Source: an uncultured Porphyromonadaceae bacterium (GTDB taxonomy: Bacteria; Bacteroidota; Bacteroidia; Bacteroidales; Muribaculaceae). Taken from it: a stretch of 12,023 nt of DNA. The notes beneath the pieces are model-generated. The model did no database searches and was not told the origin of the DNA. It saw only the letters and a program-made list of their open reading frames with translations. Where the stretch lies: contig CAMWUX010000013.1 of assembly GCA_947177605.1 (NCBI GenBank), positions 1 to 12,023 of the forward strand, read 5' to 3'. The position numbers and the translations under genes were made by a program. The first letter of the stretch is position 1. Each line of letters begins with the position of its first letter. Positions 5,407 through 11,848 of the stretch are shown here, one piece after another.

Positions 5407-6030
5407 ATGATAAAAAATCTGCTTTTCGATCTCGGCGGCGTCATCATGGACATAAAGCGCGACGACTGCGTAGCCGCATTCGAGGCCATCGGCATGGCCG
5501 ACGCCGACAGCTATCTGGGCGAGTACGTTCAGGCCGAATTCTTTGCCGGCGTGGAAAACGGCTCTCTCTCCCCCGACGAATTCCGCGCCGCCGTGCGTCT
5601 GGTCATCGACCGCGAAGTTACCGACGATCAGATCGACCACGCCTTCGGATGCTTCCTCAAAGGCATACCCCTGCATCGCCTTGAAGAACTCGAGCGCCTC
5701 GCCGCGCACTACTACATCTACCTGCTCTCCAACACCAATCCGATCATGTGGAGCCAGGGCATCCGCCGCTACTTCGCTCAGCAGGGCAAGGACATCCACC
5801 ACTATTTCAAAGGCATAGTCACCAGCTTCGAAGCCCGCGTGATGAAGCCCGACCCAGCGATATTCCGCTACGCAGAGCGCAAGCTCGGCATCCGACCCGA
5901 AGAGACACTCTTCATCGACGACTCACAGACCAATCTCGACGCCGCCTCACGCCTCGGATTCCACACACTCCTCGCCGCACCCGGTACCGAATTCTATACC
6001 GAACTACGCAACGCCGGTCTCGCCGAATGA
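5407..6030 (+). CDS. HAD-superfamily phosphatase (subfamily IA-like), coupled to ribF
   Basis: This 207-residue cytoplasmic hydrolase has all four HAD motifs. Motif I is FDLGGVIMD (7-15, nucleophile D8), motif II LLSNTNP (S108), motif III VMKPDP (K147), and motif IV LFIDDSQTNLDAA (D171 and D172). As in E. coli YihX, the second Asp of the usual DxD is Gly. A helical cap of about 90 residues sits between motifs I and II. The ATG at 5407 is fixed by motif I starting at residue 7. Its TGA overlaps the ATG of ribF (ATGA), so the two proteins are probably co-translated. HAD enzymes dephosphorylate riboflavin intermediates or FMN in other bacteria, so a flavin-related substrate is a reasonable guess. 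Sugar phosphates are the alternative, and sequence alone cannot decide. Confidence 0.9.
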   Translation: MIKNLLFDLGGVIMDIKRDDCVAAFEAIGMADADSYLGEYVQAEFFAGVENGSLSPDEFRAAVRLVIDREVTDDQIDHAFGCFLKGIPLHRLEELERLAAHYYIYLLSNTNPIMWSQGIRRYFAQQGKDIHHYFKGIVTSFEARVMKPDPAIFRYAERKLGIRPEETLFIDDSQTNLDAASRLGFHTLLAAPGTEFYTELRNAGLAE

Positions 6031-6911
6031 ACCGCACCGCCACCATAGGAGTATTCGACGGCCTACACCTCGGCCACCGTCATCTGCTCGACAGCCTCCG
6101 CAGGCTATCGGACACCAACGCCACGCATCCACTCGCAGTCACCTTCGACCGCCATCCACTCGTCACACTCCGACCCGAAGCCGCCCCGAAGTTGCTTATG
6201 TCGGCCACCGAGCGCGCCGAAGCATTGCGCCGTCAGGCCGTCGATGTGGCCGTCATCCCATTCACCACGGAGATGAGCCGCCTCACAGCACGCGAATTTA
6301 TGGAGCTACTCCACCGCGACTACGATGTGACCGCACTCCATCTCGGATTCAACCACCGCTTCGGCAGCGACCGGCTGTCCGATCCGGAGCAGTATCGCCG
6401 CGCAGGCCGTGACGCCGGCATCGATGTGACCATAGCGTCGGAATACCGTCTGCCCGACGGCACCGACGTAAATTCCTCTATGATACGCCGCGCACTTTCC
6501 GACTTCTCCACCGTCGCCGTCGGCCTGCAGGCACTCGGACACCCCTACCGCATATCAGGCACCGTAGTCCACGGCCGCCACATCGGCACCACCATCGGAT
6601 TCCCCACGGCCAACCTCCGGCCCGACAACTCCGACCGCCTCATTCCGGCCGAAGGCGTATATGCCGCCTGCGCCATCTTGCCCGACGGAGAGCGACGCAA
6701 CGCACTGCTCAACATCGGCCGACGACCCACATTCGACGCACCCTACGCACCACCATCGATCGAAGCACACATCATCGACTTCGACGGCGACCTCTACGGC
6801 CACCAGCTCGCATTAGACATCACCGCCCCCCTGCGCCGCGAGCGCCGCTTCGCCACCGTCGACGACCTCATAGCCCAGCTCACCCTCGACCGCCAATACT
6901 TCCAATCCTAA
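6027..6911 (+). CDS. ribF: Bifunctional riboflavin kinase / FAD synthetase
   Basis: RibF phosphorylates riboflavin to FMN, then adenylates FMN to FAD. The protein is 294 residues, slightly short for a family usually just over 300. The N-terminal nucleotidyltransferase domain has IGVFDGLHLGHRHLL (7-21) with the HxGH signature at 14-17, GFNHRFGSDR (107-116) and VNSSMIRR (148-155). The C-terminal flavokinase domain begins near 170, with GTVVHGRHIGTTIGFPTANL (178-197), NIGRRPTF (229-236) and IEAHIIDFDGDLYG (245-258, catalytic E246). The frame is open upstream from 5748, but the ATG at 6027 overlaps the HAD stop and places the HxGH motif correctly. The N-terminus starts unusually close to the catalytic loop. 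No terminator is obvious after the stop. Confidence 0.96.
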   Translation: MNRTATIGVFDGLHLGHRHLLDSLRRLSDTNATHPLAVTFDRHPLVTLRPEAAPKLLMSATERAEALRRQAVDVAVIPFTTEMSRLTAREFMELLHRDYDVTALHLGFNHRFGSDRLSDPEQYRRAGRDAGIDVTIASEYRLPDGTDVNSSMIRRALSDFSTVAVGLQALGHPYRISGTVVHGRHIGTTIGFPTANLRPDNSDRLIPAEGVYAACAILPDGERRNALLNIGRRPTFDAPYAPPSIEAHIIDFDGDLYGHQLALDITAPLRRERRFATVDDLIAQLTLDRQYFQS

Positions 6912-6947
6912 ATCACGTTTACAATTTATTCTCTTAGAAAATTTTGC

Positions 6948-6955
6948 TATCTTTG
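6948..6955 (+). promoter_or_regulatory. -7 box of the AlbA_2/HATPase gene
   Basis: TATCTTTG matches the -7 consensus and predicts a leader of about 55 bases before the ATG at 7017. No clear -33 TTG is present at 19-21 bases upstream. A perfect 6-base dyad, AAACAT (6998-7003) and ATGTTT (7007-7012), ends 4 bases before the start codon and could influence translation initiation. Confidence 0.6.
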
Positions 6956-7016
6956 CAATCCTAACAAACGTCTATGCCGTAGCAAGATGGCACGTTAAAA
7001 CATCCAATGTTTAGCA

Positions 7017-8594
7017 ATGGTAAAATTCGATTTAGCAAAACTCGGTGAGTACCGAGAACACAATCAGCTTGAGGCAAAAAAAGCTAAGGGTGGCTTCCCT
7101 GGATCGTTTTGGGAAACCTACTCAGCTTTTGCCAATACCGATGGTGGGATCATATTGCTTGGCGTAAAGGAGAATAACGATGGCACTCTTCATTCCGAAG
7201 AAGTAGATGTAGAGAAGCTACAGAAAGACTTCTGGAACATGGTTAATAACCGACAGAAAATCAGCGCCAATATCATTACCACCAGCATGGTAAAGGTAGA
7301 GGATTTTGATGGTAGAAAGATCCTTGTGATTCGGATTCCCAGGGCTGAGCGGACAGCACGTCCCGTCTACGTCGGCATGGACCCAAAATCCGGCACATTC
7401 CGCCGCAATCACGAAGGAGATTACCACTGCTCGCTTGATGAAATGGCATTGATGTTTCGTGATGCCGCACATGTCACTCAGGATGCAAAGGTTCTCACCA
7501 AAATGGATATGTCGGTATTTTGCGCCGACACGATAAGACGATATCGCAACTTATTCCGTTCCGCCCACATCAACCATCTTTGGAACAACGAGGACGACGA
7601 GATGTTTCTGCGTAAGATCGGAGCCATCGGAATGGGCGAGGATGGAAAATATCACCCTACGGCTGCCGGTCTGCTTATGTTCGGCTACGAATATGAAATC
7701 ACTCGCGAATTTCCCAACTACTTCCTCGACTACCAGGAGAATCGTTCTTTGGGGATAACCAGATGGACTGACCGTATTGTATCAACATCAGGCGACTGGA
7801 GTGGAAATGTATTTGACTTTGTGATGGAAGCATTGCAAAGGATGCAGCGGGGACAGAAAGTTCCGTTCGTGTTAAAGGGTAACCTACGCATTGATGATAC
7901 GCCGATCCATAAACTCCTACGAGAGGCTATCACCAACGCGTGCGTCCATGCCGACTTCTATGGCCGTCAGGGATTAGTGATTCAGAAATCAGAAGAAGGT
8001 TATAAACTGTCCAATCCCGGTTCCGTTCGTATATCAATTTCTGAGGCAGTCAATGGAGGTGTTTCCGATCCACGAAACGGCATAATGCTGAAAATATTCT
8101 CCCTTATTGAATTCGGTGAACGTGCCGGTAGTGGTCTGAGCGGAATATGTAAAGTCTGGGAAAAAGTCTATCATCAACAGGCCATACTTGAAGAAACCCA
8201 CAACAACGGTGTAGACCGCACCACACTGACACTCTCTACCGGTGGTAACGAACAAGACGTAAAGGCAATGATCGAACTGTACCACGACATTGACGAATCA
8301 CCTGCCACACAAATCACCCGGAACTCTACCCAGAACTCTACCCAGAACTCTACCCAGAACTCTACCCAGAACTCTACCCAGACTGTAAGTGCCGAATCTT
8401 TAACTCCCCAGGAAAAAATAATACAAGAATTGAAGAAAAATCCGACTTTGAGCCGTAGGCAACTCTCTAAGATTATAACCTCACTCTCTGAAGACGGCGT
8501 TAAATACCATTTGCATAAACTACAAAAGAAAGGCATTATACGACGAGTAGGACCTGATAATGGCGGACATTGGGAAATCCTCCAATCCAATTGA
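7017..8594 (+). CDS. AlbA_2 (Schlafen-type) and HATPase_c_4 regulator-like protein
   Basis: This 525-residue cytoplasmic protein is of the COG2865 kind, often labelled putative transcriptional regulator or ATP-binding protein, with no firmly known function. The AlbA_2 domain (about 9-150) has NQLEAKKAKGG and then YSAFANTDGGIILLGVKEN (35-53). The GHKL-type HATPase_c_4 region (about 295-410) has LREAITNACVHADF (301-314, N-box N307), LSNPG (331-335) and GERAGSGLSGI (367-377). A low-complexity linker of five NSTQ units (436-455) leads to a winged helix (about 465-522, LSRRQLSKIITSLSEDGVKYHLHKLQKKGIIRR) likely to bind DNA. It is transcribed from its own promoter between ribF and a small lipoprotein gene. 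Relatives are found in accessory regions and in some predicted defence contexts, but that role is not shown here. Confidence 0.88.
   Translation: MVKFDLAKLGEYREHNQLEAKKAKGGFPGSFWETYSAFANTDGGIILLGVKENNDGTLHSEEVDVEKLQKDFWNMVNNRQKISANIITTSMVKVEDFDGRKILVIRIPRAERTARPVYVGMDPKSGTFRRNHEGDYHCSLDEMALMFRDAAHVTQDAKVLTKMDMSVFCADTIRRYRNLFRSAHINHLWNNEDDEMFLRKIGAIGMGEDGKYHPTAAGLLMFGYEYEITREFPNYFLDYQENRSLGITRWTDRIVSTSGDWSGNVFDFVMEALQRMQRGQKVPFVLKGNLRIDDTPIHKLLREAITNACVHADFYGRQGLVIQKSEEGYKLSNPGSVRISISEAVNGGVSDPRNGIMLKIFSLIEFGERAGSGLSGICKVWEKVYHQQAILEETHNNGVDRTTLTLSTGGNEQDVKAMIELYHDIDESPATQITRNSTQNSTQNSTQNSTQNSTQTVSAESLTPQEKIIQELKKNPTLSRRQLSKIITSLSEDGVKYHLHKLQKKGIIRRVGPDNGGHWEILQSN
8322..8381 (+). repeat. Five perfect 12-bp tandem repeats (NSTQ x5)
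   Basis: AACTCTACCCAG is repeated five times without change, starting at 8322, 8334, 8346, 8358 and 8370. The unit is four codons, so gain or loss of copies keeps the frame. A degraded sixth unit (CAAATCACCCGG, 8310-8321) precedes the array. Perfect identity points to recent slippage. It sits in the linker between the ATP-binding region and the winged helix. Confidence 0.95.
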
Positions 8595-8631
8595 GCCCAT
8601 TAAGGGATCATAATTCGGCACCCTCGACCGC

Positions 8632-8682
8632 AATTTTTTTGAAAAATAGGGCAACCTCCACCCTCTGGCGGCCGTAACTTTG
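8632..8682 (+). promoter_or_regulatory. Promoter module of the small lipoprotein gene
   Basis: The 17-base element AATTTTTTTGAAAAATA (8632-8648) contains the dyad ATTTTT-TTG-AAAAAT. A C-rich box, CCTCCACCC (8655-8663), and then TAACTTTG (8675-8682) follow. The spacing from A/T element to -7 box is 26 bases. The same three parts at the same spacings recur at 11597-11647. No ordinary -33 TTG lies 19-21 bases before the -7 box. The ATG at 8690 is 8 bases past the box, so the mRNA should be nearly leaderless. Confidence 0.65.
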
Positions 8683-8689
8683 TGCCGCT

Positions 8690-9130
8690 ATGAAACACCA
8701 ATCCCTTTACATCATTCCCGCAGCCCTCATCATCTCCGGCTGCCACACATCTCGCCACGCCAACAGCGTGGTGTCCGACTCTATAGTCACCCGAACGTCG
8801 ACCGCCGCGGAGATCCGCTGCATGCGCGCCGACTCGCTGGAGTTTTCAACCCTCGTCACCGCCGACTCTATAGTGTGGCAATGGAGCGATTCGCTCACCA
8901 CACGTCGCACGGTGGCCTACGGAGTCCGCGCCGACCGGCGGCTACACACCGGATCCACAGAGACCGTCACCGAAAGCACAGTCACCGACTCAGCTACCGC
9001 ATCTGTAAACCACGCGGAGCATCACACGGAGATAAAAGCCACGGCCACGCCGCTGCGCTGGATCTGGGGCGTCGCTTTAGTCATTGTCCTGCTGCTGCCG
9101 GCGCTATTGCGGTATATGCGTAGACGATAG
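8690..9130 (+). CDS. Small lipoprotein with C-terminal membrane segment (unimolecular-spanin-like topology)
   Basis: This protein has 146 residues and no family I recognise by sequence. The N-terminus is a lipoprotein signal with lipobox ISGC (15-18), giving a mature Cys18. A hydrophilic Ser/Thr/Val/Asp-rich middle (about 19-121) looks extended. A single C-terminal membrane helix (about 124-140, WIWGVALVIVLLLPALL) ends in RYMRRR, which would sit in the cytoplasm. The lipid would anchor the N-terminus in the outer membrane if sorted there, and the C-terminus would lie in the inner membrane. Phage unimolecular spanins have this layout, but no holin, endolysin or structural phage gene is nearby, so a host envelope-tethering protein is also possible. 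The last 27 bases overlap the end of the convergent phosphopantetheinyl transferase gene. The start is set by the -7 box and the lipobox. Confidence 0.72.
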   Translation: MKHQSLYIIPAALIISGCHTSRHANSVVSDSIVTRTSTAAEIRCMRADSLEFSTLVTADSIVWQWSDSLTTRRTVAYGVRADRRLHTGSTETVTESTVTDSATASVNHAEHHTEIKATATPLRWIWGVALVIVLLLPALLRYMRRR

Positions 9131-9667
9131 CGTGATATGAAGCGGCCCGAAACTGCGGTGAATCAGACCCGCAGAGAAGCCGCGAGCCGTAACCTCCGAA
9201 TCACCCACGGCTATCTCCGTAATCACAAGATCCGGAATTCCGAGCGCCTTGAATGCAGCCTCCTTGGCAGTCCACGCGTATGCGAGCGAAGGAATAGAGC
9301 CACCCCATCGCAACTGCTCTTCAGGCGACAGGAAGCGCCCCGCTATACGCTCAAGCCGCATATTCTCCTCCTCCACATCTATCCCGATACGCCCGCGCCG
9401 GCTCACAGCCAATACCGCCAGTCCGCGGCAGTGCGACACCGATATATATACGTCCCGCCGACCCGCTATGTAAGGCGCACCGTGGATGTCGTGACCAAGC
9501 TCCGCATCTTCGCCGAAAGCCTCCGCTACAAGCCTCGCCACAGCGGCGCGCTCGGCATCACGGCGCCCCGAACCGCGTTCCGTCTCCTTGATCGGAGCGT
9601 GATACACCATCGCCTCACCCATCGTGAACGGCGACGGCGGAAGGTCAGTGTAGATTCGATGCGGCAT
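9104..9667 (-). CDS. 4'-phosphopantetheinyl transferase (Sfp/AcpT type)
   Basis: This 187-residue enzyme transfers the phosphopantetheine arm of coenzyme A to a serine of an acyl or peptidyl carrier protein in the cytoplasm. The family motifs are clear: YISVSHCRGLAVLAVS (74-89, H79 for CoA binding), GIDVEE (95-100, metal ligands D97 and E99), FLSPEEQ (112-118) and AWTAKEAAFKALG (131-143, with K135, E136 and K140). It is the last gene of a gldE-gldD-transferase operon. The ATG at 9667 lies inside the end of gldD, a 23-base overlap. A later start at M16 would avoid the overlap but drop N-terminal residues. Its 3' end overlaps the convergent lipoprotein gene and no terminator is visible. Confidence 0.92.
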   Translation of the reverse strand: MPHRIYTDLPPSPFTMGEAMVYHAPIKETERGSGRRDAERAAVARLVAEAFGEDAELGHDIHGAPYIAGRRDVYISVSHCRGLAVLAVSRRGRIGIDVEEENMRLERIAGRFLSPEEQLRWGGSIPSLAYAWTAKEAAFKALGIPDLVITEIAVGDSEVTARGFSAGLIHRSFGPLHITLSSTHIPQ

Positions 9668-10232
9668 ATTCTATATCAGCAGTAATAGCTTTGAGCACAG
9701 GCATCAGCGAATCGGCATCGGCCTGCTCGGACGCAAAGCGCACCGCGCCCGAAATCACCATATCGGGCCCGACACTCAATATCTGTACCGGTGTGGGCGT
9801 ACGCCCTGCCGACATCATCACCGTCGACACGAACGGCGTCCGGTCATTCGGCCCCACCTCACTCACTGTAGCATAATTGTCGGCTAAGTTGAGCGCCATG
9901 CGCTCGCGGCGGTTGGCAATCACCTCGGCAGCCGTGATCGAATCCACCGGTGTAAAAGTGAGGTGCAGCGTGGCGCCGTAGGCCGGATAGTCGATATCGG
10001 CCATCACGCTCCCCCCCGGGCCGTCGGGCAGACGGCGAACCTGAGCCGAGGCATTGACAGCATACGAAGCCGGCAGGCTGTCGGCATCCGAGTATTCAGC
10101 CGGATAGATCTCGATGCGCTGATACCCGTATGGAAGCGGCACAGGAGTATAGTCATGCTTCTGCCCGCAGCCATAAAGGCTCACAGCAGCAAGCATGAGC
10201 AGGATAGCGCGAATAGCGGTATAAGGTATCAT
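9645..10232 (-). CDS. gldD: Gliding-motility-type lipoprotein GldD
   Basis: This 195-residue lipoprotein has a signal ending SLYGC, with the lipid-bearing Cys22. The mature part has the GldD arrangement: a GYQRIEIYP entry, then VMADIDYPAYGATLHLTFTPV (a conserved DYPxxxATxHLTY-like stretch, about 77-97). FVSTVMMSAGRTPTPVQIL, a GAVRFA strand and a helical C-terminus (LMPVLKAITADIEYAASNL) follow. In Flavobacterium johnsoniae GldD is needed for gliding. Non-gliding Bacteroidales keep a gldE-gldD pair whose function is poorly known but may concern envelope or type IX secretion work. Its ATG overlaps the gldE stop by ATGA. The adjacent gldE and downstream transferase support the call, because individual motif matches are from memory. 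Confidence 0.85.
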   Translation of the reverse strand: MIPYTAIRAILLMLAAVSLYGCGQKHDYTPVPLPYGYQRIEIYPAEYSDADSLPASYAVNASAQVRRLPDGPGGSVMADIDYPAYGATLHLTFTPVDSITAAEVIANRRERMALNLADNYATVSEVGPNDRTPFVSTVMMSAGRTPTPVQILSVGPDMVISGAVRFASEQADADSLMPVLKAITADIEYAASNLH

Positions 10233-11560
10233 TCGGTCTGGATCTGAGGCATCACCTTCACTCGCACCGAAGCAATGCGGTGAGCAGAGATTTCAAGTAT
10301 CAGGAAGCGGCACCGCCCGTATACCAGAGGCTCCTTCTCCTTGGGGAAGTCGCCGCGGATAGCCAGCAGCATACCAGCCAAAGTCTCGCAGTCCTCCGTC
10401 ACCCCCGCGTAGTCATCTTCGTCGAGCCCCGTGATGCGGAAGAAGTCCGTGAGCAGAGTCTTGCCTTCGAAGATATACGTATCGTCAGGCAGACGCTTGT
10501 AGGTAGTCTCCACCTCATCGTATTCATCATTGATATCCCCCACGATCTCCTCCAGCACATCTTCGAGAGTCACCAGACCCTGCGTGCCACCGAACTCATC
10601 TATCACGATAGCCATATGGATGTGGCGGCTGCGGAAATCCTCGAGCAGATCATCGATCGAGCGCGACTCCGGCACGAAGTATGGCTCCCTCAGCAGCGTT
10701 TGCCACTGGAAGTCATCGTCAGCCTTGCCGATATACGGGAGCAAGTCGCGCGAATACAGGATACCTTCGATATTATCCTCCGTCTCGCGGTACACAGGCA
10801 CTCGGGAGTAGCCCGATTCAAGCACCGTCGCCATCACCTCGGCAAAACTGTCGGTAATGTCAAGGTCAGTCATATCCACACGCGGAGTCATGATTTCCGA
10901 AGCAGTAGTATCGCCGAAGCGGAGTATACCTTCGAGTATCTCCTTATCATCCGAAGTCTTCACGTCAGTGATATCGAGCGCCTTCGAAAGCTCGTCGGCC
11001 GTTACCTCATGCTGCTTCTTGGAGATCACACGCTTCACTATACCCGTACTTCTCACAAGCATCGACGACAGCGGCGAGAATATCCGCATCATAAGCCGGA
11101 TGCCCGGAGTAGCCATACGCACCCACCGCATATTGTCGGCATTCGCCACAAGCTTGGGAGCGATCTCACCGAAGAGCAGAATCAGGAAAGTGAGGATCAC
11201 CGTCTGAAGCACGAAACTCCACACCGCCGACATCCCCGCGAAAATCGGCCCCAGAGCGAAATTACAGAGTATTACTATCGTCACATTCACGAGATTATTG
11301 GCTATCAATATCGTAGCCAGAAACTTCTCCGGGCGGCGGATCACACCAAGTATATCCTCGGCGCGGGGTTCCTGCTCGAGGTCATCGATCTGCTGTCGGT
11401 CAAGAGAAAAAAAAGCTATCTCGCTGCCGGACACAAAGCCGGAAATCATAAGAGCCAATAGAGCCAGTAGCAGAGCCACTATTGCCGAACCGGAGAGGGG
11501 GCCTATCGCTGCCAGCATCGTCGGCAACTCGGCCATAAGCGGTAAAGGGTCAGTATCCAA
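10229..11560 (-). CDS. gldE: GldE-type CNNM/CBS-domain membrane protein
   Basis: This 443-residue inner-membrane protein has a CorC/hemolysin-C layout. The N-terminal DUF21 (CNNM) region has hydrophobic stretches at about 24-44, 85-105 and 113-135, with GSEIAFFSL (45-53) and LLFGEIAPKLVA (128-139). A CBS pair follows: IMTPRVDM (223-230) to about 342, with VIDEFGGTQGLVTLEDVLEEIVGDI (319-343). The C-terminal CorC_HlyC domain is about 350-437. Relatives take part in divalent-cation transport or in gliding. Adjacency to gldD makes GldE the best name. The longest frame starts with TTG at 11560, directly after an in-frame stop. The resulting (M)DTDP start resembles other GldE N-termini, but ATG at 11536 (eight residues later) is a real alternative. 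Confidence 0.88.
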   Translation of the reverse strand: MDTDPLPLMAELPTMLAAIGPLSGSAIVALLLALLALMISGFVSGSEIAFFSLDRQQIDDLEQEPRAEDILGVIRRPEKFLATILIANNLVNVTIVILCNFALGPIFAGMSAVWSFVLQTVILTFLILLFGEIAPKLVANADNMRWVRMATPGIRLMMRIFSPLSSMLVRSTGIVKRVISKKQHEVTADELSKALDITDVKTSDDKEILEGILRFGDTTASEIMTPRVDMTDLDITDSFAEVMATVLESGYSRVPVYRETEDNIEGILYSRDLLPYIGKADDDFQWQTLLREPYFVPESRSIDDLLEDFRSRHIHMAIVIDEFGGTQGLVTLEDVLEEIVGDINDEYDEVETTYKRLPDDTYIFEGKTLLTDFFRITGLDEDDYAGVTEDCETLAGMLLAIRGDFPKEKEPLVYGRCRFLILEISAHRIASVRVKVMPQIQTE

Positions 11561-11585
11561 TTATCAAATGCATTTGGTTAGGTCA

Positions 11586-11593
11586 CAAAAGTA
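11586..11593 (-). promoter_or_regulatory. -7 box of the gldE operon
   Basis: On the minus strand TACTTTTG (11593 down to 11586) matches the -7 consensus, about 25 bases before the TTG start and 49 before the alternative ATG. Upstream lies the A/T dyad shared with the divergent promoter, which could therefore affect both directions. Confidence 0.55.
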
Positions 11594-11596
11594 ACA

Positions 11597-11647
11597 AATT
11601 TTTTTGAAAAATATGTGTTCCCCCACCCAAAACCACCCTTAACTTTG
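11597..11647 (+). promoter_or_regulatory. Promoter module of the right-edge gene (twin of 8632-8682)
   Basis: AATTTTTTTGAAAAATA (11597-11613) is identical to the element at 8632-8648. It is followed after 6 bases by CCCCCACCC (11620-11628) and, after 26 bases from its end, by TAACTTTG (11640-11647). Order and spacings are the same as in the twin module. Transcription should start near 11653, giving a leader of roughly 195 bases before the ATG at 11849. Confidence 0.65.
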
Positions 11648-11672
11648 CACCACCAACCTCCACTACATCCCT

Positions 11673-11708
11673 CCGACCCGTCCGAAAAGTCTGACCCGTC
11701 CGATGGAT
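11673..11708 (+). repeat. 9-bp-period array with consensus C(C/T)GACCCGT
   Basis: Consecutive 9-mers read CCGACCCGT, CCGAAAAGT, CTGACCCGT and CCGATGGAT. The first and third differ by one base and the last is degraded. The array lies in the leader of the right-edge gene with no ATG-initiated frame through it. Confidence 0.7.
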
Positions 11709-11737
11709 GCCACTGCGTTAGCCTGTGAGCGGAGTCT

Positions 11738-11773
11738 ATTAGACCCATTAGTCCTATTGGCCCTATTAGTCCT
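11738..11773 (+). repeat. 9-bp-period array with consensus ATTAGTCCT
   Basis: Four tandem 9-mers read ATTAGACCC, ATTAGTCCT, ATTGGCCCT and ATTAGTCCT. Similar 9-base runs occur between genes in other Bacteroidales, from memory. It starts 29 bases after the first 9-mer array, and the two consensus units are unrelated. Confidence 0.75.
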
Positions 11774-11809
11774 ATCTTAATCCGTCTACCCTCAAATTTT
11801 TGTCCCGGT

Positions 11810-11827
11810 GCTTCGCTTCAGCGAAGC
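11810..11827 (+). promoter_or_regulatory. Tight hairpin 21 bases before the right-edge start codon
   Basis: GCTTCGCT (11810-11817) and AGCGAAGC (11820-11827) are perfect 8-base arms around TC, so in RNA the stem would close to about 7 bp with a TTCA tetraloop. It is followed by AAACAATC and preceded by CAAATTTTTGTCCCGG, so it is not a plus-strand intrinsic terminator. It could be a translation-control stem or a DNA-binding dyad. The rest of the 11561-11848 gap holds the two promoters and the two 9-mer arrays. Confidence 0.6.
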
Positions 11828-11848
11828 AAACAATCTTAATCTACAGAA

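Noticed and set aside
5311..5802. Upstream extension of the endonuclease frame giving a 722-residue protein
   Set aside because: The extra part is antisense to the HAD gene and would place the signal peptide and the -7 box inside the coding region.
5748..6026. N-terminal extension of RibF upstream of 6027
   Set aside because: It overlaps the HAD gene in another frame and is Arg/His/Pro-rich, while the ATG at 6027 places the HxGH motif near the N-terminus as in the family.
9137..9685. Plus-strand frame opposite the phosphopantetheinyl transferase
   Set aside because: The transferase motifs are unambiguous on the minus strand, and this frame is Arg-rich without known domains.
10280..11461. 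A 393-codon plus-strand open frame antisense to gldE
   Set aside because: It shows no known motif, is rich in His/Arg as expected for an antisense frame, and lies wholly inside a well-supported gene.
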